The translations under genes were made by a program, and so were the position numbers. Below are positions 46,131-57,857 of a DNA stretch of 64,000 nt, piece by piece. Position 1 is the first letter of the stretch. Every line of letters begins with the position of its first letter. The stretch is from Hygrocybe punicea (taxonomy: Eukaryota > Basidiomycota > Agaricomycetes > Agaricales > Hygrophoraceae). The notes below the pieces were generated by a model, which was given only the letters and a program-made list of their open reading frames with translations, searched no databases and was not told the origin of the DNA. The stretch lies in assembly GCA_963556145.1 (NCBI GenBank), contig OY744461.1, forward strand, positions 1,612,001 to 1,676,000, written 5' to 3'.

Positions 46131-47953
46131 ATGCCATATAAGAAGGAACTTGGTTATGAACTTTGCATGCACATCTGCCCTGGTCAAAAATGCGACTCTC
46201 CAAAAACGAAATGTCTTTTGTGGAAGAAGGAAGGCAACTCCTGCCAAAGACATGTCGGATCTGCACATCAACATCCCAAATGCGTTTCGTCTGGAATTTG
46301 TCTGCAGTCGGTATGTCTTGGTCGCAACATACGTGAAAATTGGCAGGGTGTCTGCAATGCGACGGCCGCGGAACTCGATCTCCTTCCACACAAAAGGCTA
46401 TCATCCGACTCTGAGATGGAAACATCATCTGACTGTGAAATGGAACCGCCAACCACTGTAAGCAACAATGAACGCCATATAACCACATTAAGCAACAATG
46501 ACGGCCGTGTTTTCAAAATCCTCTTTATCCTTGACCCAACGACTCGTATCGCGAGCAAAGCCGCAGCCATTAACGATCTTGCATTCGTCACCACGACCAT
46601 ATCCGACATCGAACTCGATACCATTGCCCATCTTGATGGTTAAGTCCATATCATCAAATCATACAAGAGTCACTATTCAGCATGTATTCAAGAATGGGTA
46701 ATGTCTATTGTTTAATTTGTGGATTGTTGATACTGAAACGTATTTCACAACAAACAGGTTTATATCGGAATGCGACTACATCATGAGGATGGAGCCTGGC
46801 GCTTCAATGTCAAATACAGATTTTGGCCCGAGTTCCTTCATGCAATACTTCGCCATCAAGACAAAGGCGATACGTGGCAAAAGTTCGCATCGGCAGATTG
46901 TGTATTTGGTGGTGTGGATATGGGAATGTCATACATGTAAGATTGACATCGCTTTAATTAATTCTGCTCCGTTTTCGCTGCATTATACTGATGTCTTGAC
47001 AGCGGTAAACAATATGTCTTGACACTGGAAAATGTGTCGATTTTCATGACTGGCATGGACGAACTCTGTCGAACGGCACACATCTGGCCGCCTCCGAAGC
47101 AGATGAACACGGTCCATTCAAAATGGATACAAAATCAAAACTTGCTTCATGTCGCTTTGAATGTAACGCATACGATACGCCCTCAAGCAAAATTATTAAA
47201 CGATGGCGACCAATTCCCACCGAATATTGTCTTGAAACGGACACACAGCGACACCGGTCATCACGTCCTATTACCTGGCGACGCCAAGCGAAATTGGGAA
47301 TACATGCGCAATAACTGTGAGGTTCCAGGTTCACGTTGGTTTGGGCAAACGTACATCGAACCACTGAGTAAGATGGGCGAATGGCGTGTGTTTCTAGTTG
47401 GTGGAAAGGTCGTGTATACGGTGCACACCCTGTACAACAAGGAAAGCAAGTCCTGGAAGTGGGATATCGTCTCAAGTTTCTATACCTTGGATGAGTTAAG
47501 GTGAGTGCCCTTCATTTTCACTTGTCATATCATATGCATGATTGTCTTAACTTTGTCAGAATATTTCAAACGCAGGGGACTCTATTAAAGACGGTGGCGT
47601 GCAATCCGGACAGGGGTGCCATTTCTATTCGAGAGCAAGGCAGAAACGAGTTCTTCGACTTTGTCCAAAAGACCTACGAAGGGCTTTATGCGATAGAGTC
47701 CAATATGGTTGGTGGAAAATCATCGATGAGTGTTTTTTGCCGTATGGACATATCGCTCATTGTGGATTCCAAAACGGATACTGTGTCCTATTTCGTGAAT
47801 GAGGTGGAACGTTATCACACATGCAGCCTCTGGTCGAACATGAAGTCAGGTCCGAAATCTGTTCGAGCACCCATTGGCTCATTAGCAGACACTTTTGCAG
47901 GGGTTTTCTATAAATGGTTGATTGACATCAAAGGTCCATACTCATATTTGTAA
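46131..47953 (+). CDS. ATP-grasp-like protein with N-terminal Cys-rich region (multi-exon)
   Basis: From the ATG at 46131 the N-terminus is Cys/His-rich (CMHICPGQKCDSP, CQRHVGSAHQHPKC), perhaps metal-binding; exon limits before 46640 are uncertain. Clear exons follow: 46759-46938 (VYIGMRLHHEDGAWRF), 47003-47500 and 47561-47953, with introns 46939-47002 and 47501-47560. The last two carry ATP-grasp signatures: VLKRTHSDTGHHVLL (ATP-binding Lys), QTYIEPLSKMGEWRVFLVGG, then FCRMDISLIV and YFVNEVER, where Asp, Asn and Glu would bind metal. ATP-grasp enzymes ligate a carboxylate to an amine or thiol through an acyl phosphate; the substrate cannot be inferred. No signal peptide. Catalytic residues look intact, so probably functional. 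Confidence 0.65.
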
Positions 47954-48040
47954 TATTATCTGTACAGTCAATGGATCGGTTCGCGTTTATTTCACAAAAC
48001 AGACATAAGATACAAATATAAATGATGCTAAGTGGAGCAA

Positions 48041-48193
48041 TCATTTCGGCACTCCCAAGACCATGACCCGTTGCACATTGAGTGAAATGCTCTTCATCAT
48101 GTCATCTACACGCTTGAGTGTATTGATGGTGTGTCCAACAACGACACAGGATCCTGCAGGGATATTGTGCGGGAAGATGGGTAGTTGCGGTAT
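48041..48193 (-). pseudogene. Duplicated last exon of the neighbouring unknown gene
   Basis: Minus-strand reading LPIFPHNIPAGSCVVVGHTI and MMKSISLNVQRVMVLGVP to a TGA at 48041-48043. It parallels the terminal exon of the gene at 48416 (PGDVPAELCVVVSHMINTF...ISLNVQWVMVLG). A partial tandem duplication located between two convergent genes. Confidence 0.65.
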
Positions 48194-48415
48194 TTTATAA
48201 ATGGCTTGTAGACATTACAAATGTATACTCATATTTTTGAACTTCACTTGTACATTAGTCAACTTTAAATGTCACAAATCGGATCTCATGTCTGAGAGGC
48301 ACGAAACGCTTTGATTTCATTGGTAGGTACATTACAAATTCAAGGCAACATAAAGAGAATTGGCAATAGGCCACGCTGCATGGCACACTAGTTTCATGAC
48401 GAGAAAGACAACAAG

Positions 48416-50436
48416 TTAATGAGAGACGCCCAATACCATCACCCACTGCACATTTAGGGAAATACTCTTCAACAAATCATCAGAGCGTTTGAAGGTATTG
48501 ATCATGTGGCTGACCACAACGCACAATTCTGCAGGAACATCGCCTGGAAAGTGGGGGAGTTTCTGAAGTATTTTGAGGGTGTCGGTAAAGTCCGTTTTAA
48601 CTTTCCGGGCATCATAGATTGGGACTATGAATACAGGCATCAAAAACGAAACCAAGGACATTGTGTGAGAGAGAATAAAACTAACCAATGTCATGGAATG
48701 ACAGCACAGTCTTTTGGTAAGATGGAGCGGGATGTCGAGTAAAAGGACTAGACTGCACGAATTTCGAAGAGGAAGCTTCTATTGAATATGAGTAAGGATT
48801 GATAACAGAGCATTGAATGTATACTCACTGCTAGGAGATGCATCCATCCCACTTGCCGCTGTCGTCGAGAAGGACAGAAAGTCCTTATATAGTTGTGCAC
48901 GAAATTCCGCCTCACCAGTGACCATTCCAATGGCGCCAACATACCGCTCCCATTCTCCTGAGAGTAAAGCCCCTTGGATGACTTTGATCGGTTTCGTGTT
49001 CCCACCAACTTTTGGCTCATCAAGGAAGCATGAATCGACTAGAATGACAGAAGTGAAGATTGTTGGGATGGCACCAGCAACGGAGTGGAAGAAACTACGC
49101 CCAAATGCTCCAGTAGAGATATTGGCGGGATCGTCACGAGAAAGATTCGAGTACTTGCCAGATCGAACAAAGGTCACTGCGGAGAACAGCAAACTGTTAT
49201 GCGATGTGAATTGTCTTTAACCATAAAGTCCTAGCTGACAGCTTACTTTTGGTTGACCTTGCGAATGTTGCTGATAACATCGCTGTACTGAGGATTGCCA
49301 TTCCCTATAACACTAGACCAAGATACCATGGCCGCTGCCCTATTCAATATTAAGCATTGCTTAAGAAGATAAAACCGAATAGTTACTTAATGTTGACACA
49401 GTCCTTATATGTATCGACCAACTGAGGGTCTCTTGTACCAATGTCGGACTCATCCGTGTTTGGAGAGCGTATGCTAAAGCAAGGACATCAATTAAAAAAA
49501 TAATAGACAGATGTAATGTACCTGGTGATTTGGTTTTGTGCATATGTCACAGCTCCATCATCGCTACTGGAAACATTGTCGTCACTGATATCATGAAGAC
49601 GGGTAGTCTTTGTGACTTTGGAGGAAATCGCCTTCATGGTTTTGATGGATGTATCAGAGTTGCTGATCATTTATTAATATATGAAGGACAAGAATCATAT
49701 GAAGTATCATACCGAAGACCATTATCTGCATTTGATTTCTTAGAACCGAATTCGAGTTTTGCGATAGGCCTACAACATGTCTAACATATGACCAATTATT
49801 CAATTTCCAACTCACATGAATGTTTCGTCGCTGTCGTCATCCTCATCATGTAATTGATGCTGGTTTGACTTTGTCTTCTTCGATGGAGAAGAGAATTTAC
49901 TATGTAAAGCGATTAAAGAATACACAAATATAAAAGACATTATTTAGAGCTACTGACCTGTCTTCATCTTCCTCTGAAGCATGCCGCCTTTTACCGCTGA
50001 ATATAAAGAATATTAGTTTGCATGAACAGTATAAATTGAACTTGCAAACCTTGCTCTATTGGTGGTCTTCCTGGACCGCCTATATTACTGAAGTAAATCA
50101 CTAGTATCTGAAAATACAATTCATGAGACACACCTCATAGACGAGACGGGTTTGGCAATGCTAGCGATGCTATGAACACTAATAACGTCTTCGTCTTCGG
50201 AGTTGGCAATACTACTGGTGGCTTAGTCATGGTGGATGAATCAGAATATTGGAATAAACACGTACACTTCATCATCGACAAGCTTGGTGGTGGTGACCTT
50301 CTTACCCTTCCTAGAAACAACAGTATGACCTTTATTCAGAACGAGCAGCAATACATGAAAATAAATATACATATGAAACGGCGCTTGATCGAGCTTTGGA
50401 CTGAGTCTTCACATTCACAGACTTCTTAGGGGCCAT
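48416..50436 (-). CDS. Unknown multi-exon protein, basic N-terminus, conserved C-terminus
   Basis: Minus-strand gene with an ATG at 50436 (MAPKKSVNVKTQSKARSS). Several small exons between 50380 and 49900 encode a Lys/Ser/Asp-rich, disordered region; not every splice could be fixed. Clear 3' exons follow. One ends VISNIRKVNQ near 49245; one is about 49217-48829 (LLFSAVTFVRSGKYSNLS...VGAIGMVTGEAEFRAQLYKDF); a short exon about 48780-48690 reads SSSKFVQSSPFTRHP; the last exon, about 48628-48416, begins VPIYDARK and ends LNVQWVMVLGVSH. The frame is consistent across these last three introns. No domain recognised, though the VPIYD...NVQWVMVLG block resembles one seen in many Agaricomycete hypothetical proteins. 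Convergent with the ATP-grasp-like gene. Confidence 0.55.
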
Positions 50437-50580
50437 TGCAAAGATAAGAGCTTTAGGGCGAGGAATGAATCTGTGCGAGATATCGTAGATGAATGAAGGG
50501 TCGGATGTGGACGATACCATTGCGCTCTCATCGCTATTTAAGTACACTGAGACAGATCGAATACAATAAAGAACTCGTTT

Positions 50581-50769
50581 ATGGAGATCACACCGGCAGG
50601 TATGAAAACTACATCTGTTGATGGTTTGAAGGAGAACTATTCGGATCATAGCGCCATAAAAATGAAAAGAATCAAGGACATTCCCCATGATGTAGAACCC
50701 ATGATTGACCAGCTGTTACGCTCAGCATCATCCAACAACATGGATATGGATTACTGGTATGGAGAATAA
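50581..50769 (+). CDS. Possible small protein or exon, 62 residues
   Basis: Plus-strand frame (DHSAIKMKRIKDIPHDVEPM near the middle, ending MDMDYWYGE) in the 900-bp divergent gap between the 50436 and 51340 gene starts. Composition is protein-like and a stop follows, but nothing confirms it. It could be an unrelated exon or chance. Confidence 0.25.
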   Translation: MEITPAGMKTTSVDGLKENYSDHSAIKMKRIKDIPHDVEPMIDQLLRSASSNNMDMDYWYGE

Positions 50770-51339
50770 TCAAACACTAAGTCTAATTAGGATTTTGGAA
50801 TGTAGAACAGCTGTCACCACATGGAACTGATCATAAGATCATAACACAGCCAAATCGGAAATAGAAGTTTATGTGACATATTTACTCATTTCCAAACAAA
50901 TACAAACATCGGATCAACTATACTGACAGTTGCATCGGAAACAAATCATTCTGAATGGATAGGGGTTTCCTTTTAATGCTGTACAATAAGGAGGTCAAGC
51001 ATTACGATAGCTGTCAATGTATATCCTGTCCTATAAAATGGAGAAAAACAATAAGAATCTATTGAGAAGATCTGCAACACAAGAATGCAAACACCATACA
51101 GACATCACAAGTTCATGGAGGATGAACATGATGCACTGCCATAATCTCGATGACGATCGAAAACGATTCATGATAAAACAGTCGAAAATTGCGTTTGAAT
51201 TATAAATCCCACTTCCACTTTGCAAATGGACACCTATTACGATTTCAAAAGCGCATGTCAGTCCATATACCACTGAAGGCATTCATACATTCAACTCTAC
51301 TTTACAGCTGAACATTTAAGTAATCTCATATCGACACAG

Positions 51340-52401
51340 ATGGACAATGATGACAGTCAACTCGCCAATGCTACAAATGTATGTTCAAATTTTACGATGT
51401 ATGCTGTGTTTCATTACATTTGCAGATTTCGAATATCAATGTAGTTCATAATGACTCACCAAATTGCTGGAAACTTACACGGCCGAGTACTGATACCACC
51501 GAGCATGAAGAACTTGTCTTAAGCTTACAGGCGATATTGGTGGCCAAAGACCTACCACCAATCACCAGCAGGTATATTGTTCCATCACATAAATCGTAAA
51601 CAATTGATATACATATATTTTCCAGACCACCCGAACGTCGAACACCATTTCTCCATCAGAGCATCCTTATAGCAGGTCTCAACATACCACTGTTCGAATC
51701 GTACCTTGACAACCTCCGCATCTTACATCAGAAACTGGCCCGTACTTTCCCAGAACGTGCAATGCTGGACTTCACGTCATCCACCTATATCGAATACACT
51801 GCATTATCTATTGGCACCCGATACTTCACCGATCGCCGACATGACAATGTTTCATACCATATTCCATTCGAACACAACGTCGATCGCAAAGGTATCCTGT
51901 CATCCATGAGCAATACTCGATACTTCCATGGGATGGATAATGAGGTCCTTTATTTCAAGTTAACATCAGACGGAGGCCGGCATTGGTGAGTGCTCAGCAC
52001 AACAATAGTTTGACCATTGATAATGATATAGATGACAGCTTTGTACCTGCCAGTCCAACTTGCTTCAGGATTGGTGACATTGTAGAAGTCCAGATGACGG
52101 TATCAGCGGTTTCAGTCAAGAACGACAAATTTAAGATGATACTCAATCTGCGCTCATTAGTGCTGGTCAACAGCGAGTTTACTGAGGTACCAGACATATC
52201 TAATAATTCAATGAATAATAACTAATGTACATCCAGAATGCAACGATAGGTCGAATGAAGGCACCTCATCCTGCTCTCAATACAATGACCAGGATTAATA
52301 TCAAACGTAATGTGGGTTATGTCCAGTTGACAGATGATGGTGAAGATGTCATAGAAACCCGAAGACGTTTGACAAACCTCAGGATGAATGAAACCGATTG
52401 A
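51340..52401 (+). CDS. Unknown 285-residue protein (5 exons)
   Basis: Five exons join into one open frame: 51340-51378, 51426-51571, 51626-51985, 52039-52186 and 52237-52401 (858 nt). Introns are 47-54 bp with GT-AG borders. The third acceptor is set at 52038/52039 because the nearer AG would create a stop. Visible segments are LSLQAILVAKDLPPITSR, FLHQSILIAGLNIPLFESYL, SIGTRYFTDRRHDNVSYHIP and then CFRIGDIVEVQMTVSAVSV followed by a KFKMILNLRSLVLV strand. The RIGDIVEVQ...LRSL block recurs in many Agaricomycete hypothetical proteins but has no assigned function that I know. No signal peptide or membrane helix. Divergent from the 48416-50436 gene. Confidence 0.72.
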
Positions 52402-52639
52402 CATCCATTATCATTACGTCGTACACTCACATGTTTGCAATCACACATCATAATCCATGAATACCAATTTTATATGATATTATTTTCTGCAATACGTTCA
52501 CAAGTGAAATAACAACACAAATGGTTTCAAGAAGTGACTAGATAACTGAGTATTATTTAATTATATAAAGTCCTCATCAGTTTCCTGTTTGCATTATTAA
52601 TATATTCAAAGCACACGTTAAATTTTAATACATCGCAAA

Positions 52640-53540
52640 AATGTTTGATATGTTGTTTATACAATGGTTTGTGCAAGGGCAATGCTGCAGATGCATGCTG
52701 GGACATCTGTTGAACGCTTATCAAACGGTGTTAGAACCGGCCTGTTCACACAATTATTCACTGTTTGCATTATCAACAATTCCAATGCACATATTAAATC
52801 TTGCTACATCACAGATACATCCAGTATATTGTTCGTACAATTGTTTCAGCAAATGCAATGCTGCAGGGTAATCCTGAGACAGCTGCCAAACACTTGTCGA
52901 ACAGTGTTCGGCCTGTTCGACAAGTATTCTCTATTTGCATTATTAATAATTCTAATGCACATAGTACATGTAGCTACATCACAGATACATCCAGTATGTT
53001 GCTTATACAATTGTTTCTGTGAGGACAATGCCCCGGATCAAAGCTGGGACACCTGCCGAACACTTGTCAAACAGTGTTCGACCTGTTCGACAAGTACCCA
53101 CTGCTTGAATTGTTAGTAATTCTAATACTCATTGTACTTGTAGCTACATCACAGATACATTGAATACAATGTTCATACAATTGTTTGTGACAAGGCAATG
53201 CTGCAGATTGAAACTGGGACACTGGCCGAACACTTGTCGAACACTGTTCAGCCTGTTCGACAAGTACCCACTGCTTGCATTATTAGTAATTCTAATACAC
53301 ATTGTACTTGTAACTATATCACAGATACACCGAATACATTGTTCTTATAATTGTTTTGGCAAAATCAATGCCTCAGATTCAAGGTGCACACACATAATTC
53401 CAATGCATCCAGCAAAATATATGTATCTGCAGACACACATTTCACATATGGTTCATCCTGTGTCTACCACACAGAAAATATACCCAGGAAACTCATTGAA
53501 CACTGAACACTGTTCAGCCCATTCACCTCATCTATATTTC
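52640..53540. repeat. Satellite-like array, about 165-190 bp units
   Basis: About five units, each with ACATCACAGATACATCCAGTA, ATACAATTGTTT, GCAATGCTGCAGAT, a TCGAACAGTGTTCGGCCTGT dyad and AATTCTAATACACATTGTAC. Same family as 28440-29848. Overlapping frames in it (CTPNTCRTVF style) are repeat artefacts. Confidence 0.85.
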
Positions 53541-53868
53541 AAAAGGTGCACATTACACTACCAATGCAGTCCGTTATGTCAATAAAGCTGTCAAGCAAAG
53601 ACGTTGCAACACTACCTATTCCAAAATTGGCAACTGTGATCTGGGAACCTGTGATCAAGCCGCCTTATTGTTCTTGCTTATTGGGACACCAAATTCTCAC
53701 AGTTACAAAGTCAGCAGTCACACGGTTTCAAAACTATTCCCAGGGCTTCAAAATTGTTCCCACAGTTTGCAAAGATTGTTCCCACGGCTTGGCAAATTAG
53801 AGTCTGACCCTGAGTTGAAAAATCCACCGTATAGAACGATTCCCTTATAGGGACTCGTAATTATTCTC
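53541..53868 (+). mobile_element. Terminal segment following the satellite array (second copy)
   Basis: Matches 30310-30640: CACACGGTTTCAAAACTATTC, GGGCTTCAAAATTGTTCCCA, GACCCTGAGTTGAAAAATCC and final ATTCCCTTATAGGGACTCGTAAT. The TCCCTTATAGGGA hairpin lies next to the end in both copies. Downstream sequences differ, so this looks like the right end of an element. Confidence 0.6.
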
Positions 53869-53889
53869 TTGTAGAGAGGAGAATTTCAG

Positions 53890-55000
53890 TTTCTTTTTGG
53901 CTAATATTTTGACTTCACCTCTAGAAGTGGTCTTTTTGACATATACTGTCTCAACCATTGTTCCTTTGTGTCTTTTGAACTTGTTTTTTGGCATGGAAAA
54001 AAGTGATGATGATGATGCAAGTTAGTTAAGATTCAAACACACAAACAGGAATTGTCAGTGATGCTCCATGGTCCACTTGGTAGTGTAGCAGTCCAGTGTC
54101 TGGATCAGATTGAGTGTGAAGAAACACAATAATGCATTTGAAATCATGCCTTTATTCATATCAGCAGGAAAGCTGACAGGATTGATTTTTAAAACTTACT
54201 TGAGCAAGGCCAATAATACTTTCTGAACCTTTCTCTCTTGAGCTCCAATAGAAGCAGAGCTGGATGGATCAAAAGAGAAGTCAATGTCAAAATATTTCAG
54301 AAGCTGGTCCTTCTGCTCTGAAAAATAAGCATGAAGATAATGGTATACCATAAATGCTGGATCTCCCCCTTCTGGAATATCAGCCAAGTGGAAATTGAGA
54401 ATAGCAATTGATGAAGTATGAACAGAACACCATGCTCCCTGAATGACAAGATTCCCCAGCTCTGCTTGAGTTCCATTCCAAATCTCTTCCCCCATAACAA
54501 TCCCCTCAAAAGAAGCCAGTTGAAGGATAAATGCTTTACTTTTTTACTTACTGTGTATGGTGTTGGTATTTTGTTCTTCATTTGCTGGTCATATTTTACA
54601 TGGCATTTAGGGCAAATAAAAAAGGTATCCTTCTTCAAAATAAATCCGGAGCTTACAGAAAGTGTGATACAATTGTCCCTGCCAAAGACCCTTGGGCAAT
54701 AGGCACAGCAAAATACTTCACCACCATTGCCACAAGAGCAACACCACTTGAAAAGGCAATTAGTACAGGAATTACTGCCTATAATATTTGATGGCTCCTT
54801 ATCCCCCCGAGGTTGCAGTGGGAAGGGCTGCACTGGCAGACTGGCGATTTGGGGAACAGCTTGGTCATCATCTGATTCGTTGAAAGGGAACTCAAGTCTT
54901 ACTATTGCTGAGGTCCTTTGTGAGTTGAAATTGAGGCAGTGCAATGGCTTTCTTGCTTGCAGTAGTAGCTGTGGTGATAGGCATTGTAGTAGACAAAGTG
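53890..55000 (-). pseudogene. PHD/ADD-like zinc-finger protein fragment
   Basis: Minus-strand sequence has a zinc-finger block at about 54760-54600: C-x2-C...CSCGNGGEVFCCAYCPRVF, then after a hydrophobic linker TFFICPKCHVKY. The C-x-C-x-N-G-G-E-V-x-x-C-x2-C-P-R order is that of a PHD-type finger, commonly a chromatin or histone reader, though here context is unknown. After PTPYT an intron (about 54544-54497) leads to an exon IWNGTQAELGNLVIQGAW...FHLADIPEGGDPAF, ending near a donor at 54201. Upstream lies an acidic segment (FNESDDDQAVPQI). The remaining 3' exons toward 53900 are unclear, so the gene may be broken by the element ending at 53868. Confidence 0.5.
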
Positions 55001-55128
55001 AGTGAGAGAAGTGAATTTGGAGTTGCAGAACAATGACAGGTTTGCAATGAGGTGGCCTCCAATGGACCACCCAAATTTCAACAACTCCACTCATTCATTC
55101 TCATTTACCTCCACCTTCCTAGTTGTAA

Positions 55129-55850
55129 GCTGTTTTCAAAAGTCACAACCTTTTGAAAATAAATCTTTTAAAGAGGAGAAAGCCAATCAAACATAAGAAC
55201 TCATGAAATAATGCACCAATTGACATGGTTTTGGAGAGAAAGTTTTTCTACTCCCTGAAAGCTATGTTGCTGTCTATTTACATTTTTAAAATCTTTGATG
55301 TGTAGAGAGTCACAGGTGAATTGTCATTTTCAGTGACTCCAACTTGTACAATGAATATCTCCCCAACCAATGCTTGGATTGACATGGTTGTGGAGAGAAA
55401 CTTGTTTTATTTTGCAAGGGCTACAAGGGCCCATACTGTGTTTTTCTGTATTTTGGACTTTAGCAGATCACTGTAATGTTACTTATGCAGAGGGCATTTT
55501 TGTGTACTGCTCCTTTAAATTTTCAAAATACAGAAAAACACAGTATGGGCCCTTGTAGCCCTTGCAAAATAAAACAAGTTTCTCTCCACAACCATGTCAA
55601 TCCAAGCATTGGTTGGGGAGATATTCATTGTACAAGTTGGAGTCACTGAAAATGACAATTCACCTGTGACTCTCTACACATCAAAGATTTTAAAAATGTA
55701 AACAGACAGCAACATAGCTTTCCGGGAGTAGAAAAACTTTCTCTTCAAAACCATGTCAATTGGTGCATTATTTCATGAGTTCTTATGTTTGATTGGCTTT
55801 CTCCTCTTTACTGTAAAAGATTTATTTTTCAAAAGACTTTTGAAAACGGC
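55129..55850. mobile_element. 720-bp foldback element
   Basis: Nearly perfect inverted arms of about 325 bp (55129-55455 and 55525-55850) with a loop of about 70 bp around ATGCAGAGGGCATTTTTGTG. Outer ends are GCTGTTTTCAAAAG and CTTTTGAAAACGGC. No coding potential. Very high arm identity suggests a recent or gene-converted foldback MITE. Confidence 0.9.
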
Positions 55851-55888
55851 AATAATATTTTATTACATCCTTTTTTGTGCTTTAACGT

Positions 55889-56051
55889 TGCAGCAGGTGC
55901 TGCGAGCCCCTAGGACCCCGAGGACCCTTAGATAGTCTTTCCCTTTCCTGTTAGTAGCTTAGTCATCTATCCTTTGGTTTTCCTCAGCTTTCCCCTCCCA
56001 GCCGTGGCTCCCTCTGAGCTCTTCCCCTGAGGTCTGAAGATTCCCCCTCCA
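55889..56051 (+). mobile_element. 163-bp LTR-like repeat (copy 2), 4-bp ACGT duplication
   Basis: Starts TGCAGCAGGTGCTGCGAG and ends CCCCCTCCA; flanked by ACGT at 55885-55888 and 56052-56055. TG...CA ends with a short duplication fit a solo LTR of a small retrotransposon family. Confidence 0.7.
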
Positions 56052-56159
56052 ACGTTTAACGTGAGCAAAACAGAATCCGACTGTAATACCTGCACAAAGG
56101 TACAAGTTGGGTTTTTTCTGAGTCTATGTTACTGACTACTCTCACCTAGGTTCTCACGC

Positions 56160-57120
56160 AACAACGTCACCAACGGCCTCACCCACACCCAAAACCACAA
56201 CAGGGCCACTGGACTGAGGACAATGACCCAACCAATGCCCTGAAGCACACCAACGCCCAGAAACAACAACCACGGCTCCACCACGCCCAACAGGGCCATC
56301 AACAACAACGACCACCCCACCAACGCCCAACACCACATCCAACAGGGCCACCAACGCCCGATGGTGACGAGGACAGCCCCACCAACATGCAACAGGGCCA
56401 CCAATGCCCAATGACGACAATGACGACCCTCCAAGCCCAAACCACACCAACAGGGCCCCAATGACGACAGCCATCTCACCACCGCCCAACGCCGTATCCA
56501 ACAGGGCTGCCAATGCAACAATGGCCCCAGCAATGCCCAACAGGGTCACCAACGCCGAACAATGATGAAGACGGCCCCACTATGCCCAACGGAGCCCCCA
56601 ACAACGATGAAAATGGCCCCACCATGCCCAACAGGGCCACAAACGACAACGGCAGCCCCACTAATGCCCAACCCCACACTAACAGGGCTGCCAATGACAA
56701 TGGCCACCCCACAACACCTGACGTCGCATCCAACAGGGCCGCCAACGCCCAACGATGACGACGACGGCCTCACCACACCCAACAGGGCCGCCAATGATGA
56801 CGGCCACCCCACTAATGCCCAACCCCACACCAACAGGGCTGCCAATGACGAACAACAACAACAATAACCCCACCATGCCCAACAGGGCTGCCAACAATGA
56901 TGGCCACCCCATCAATGCCCAACGCTGCATCCAACAGGGCCGCCAATGCCCAACGGTGATGACGACGACCCCAGCAACGCCCAACAGGACCGCCAATGCC
57001 CAATGAGGACGATGACGGCCCCAGCAACGCCCAACAGGGCCGCCAACGCCCGACGACAATGACGATGGCCCCACCAACACAATGACCCCCTGCAGGGCCA
57101 CTAACACCTCGTGAAACATG
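56160..57120. repeat. GC-rich minisatellite (CCAACAGGGCC...GCCCAACG)
   Basis: Irregular 40-70 bp units combining CCCAACAGGGCCGCCAA, TGCCCAACGATGACGACGA and CGGCCCCACCA. Long frames on both strands (WALVALLGVVG or NRAANDNGHPT types) reflect the repeat. A CATCAATTGATGTG dyad at 57127-57140 links it to the hAT-like element cores. No element ends found. Confidence 0.85.
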
Positions 57121-57857
57121 CCGCTACATCAATTGATGTGTGTGCCGGCTTCGCGAGGTATGTAGGCTGTCTGGGTGGGGGCCCCACTGACATCCAACCG
57201 TGACCGCAATGACGACGGCCCCAACATCCAATGGAGATGGCTGACTTCTCGTGGAGTATGCCATTGTGGGTCCATACAGTGCTGGAAATCATGGGGCTAT
57301 ATATATAATATCTAATACATGCTTCAAGAAAAAAACTACAACTACATTACTATAGAACCCTTGAAGTCACCCACCCTGGACCCATGCCCAAGGAATAGTG
57401 GAGAGGCCATCCCCCCCACTGGTGACATGTCAAGAAATGAATGCCTGCAACTATTCACAAGCTGCACCCTCACCAGGACTTCGGTGCCCTGGCATCAAGC
57501 AGAGAAATTCGGCTCTCTCTGCCGGGGTGAGTGATGTGGAAGTGGAAGAGCACTGAAGGCAAAACACGAAGGTTTCGGGGTTTTTAAATAAAATTGAACC
57601 ATCACATGATCGTAAACATGTGATTTTTGACGTGGGAATTAGTCACATTACTCAGGAATTGCCGGGTCACGGGTTTGGTCTGACTAGCAATCTTGCAGAA
57701 TATTTGTTCCAGCTTTCTGAAGTTCACTTTAGCCTCTCTGGTCTCTCTGAGCTCTCTTACCTCACTCTCACTCTCTGATCTACTACATACCACACAAACA
57801 ATAGCTTGGGAATTTCAGGCAATACTCAAAGCTCACTCAAAGCGCACTATAACAAAT

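Noticed and set aside
46092..46624. Minus-strand frames opposite the ATP-grasp-like gene
   Set aside because: Shadows of the plus-strand exons; no independent motif.
56129..57119. Leu/Val/Gly-rich membrane-like frames at 56-57 kb
   Set aside because: Minus-strand translation of a GC-rich minisatellite; alternative frames are equally long.
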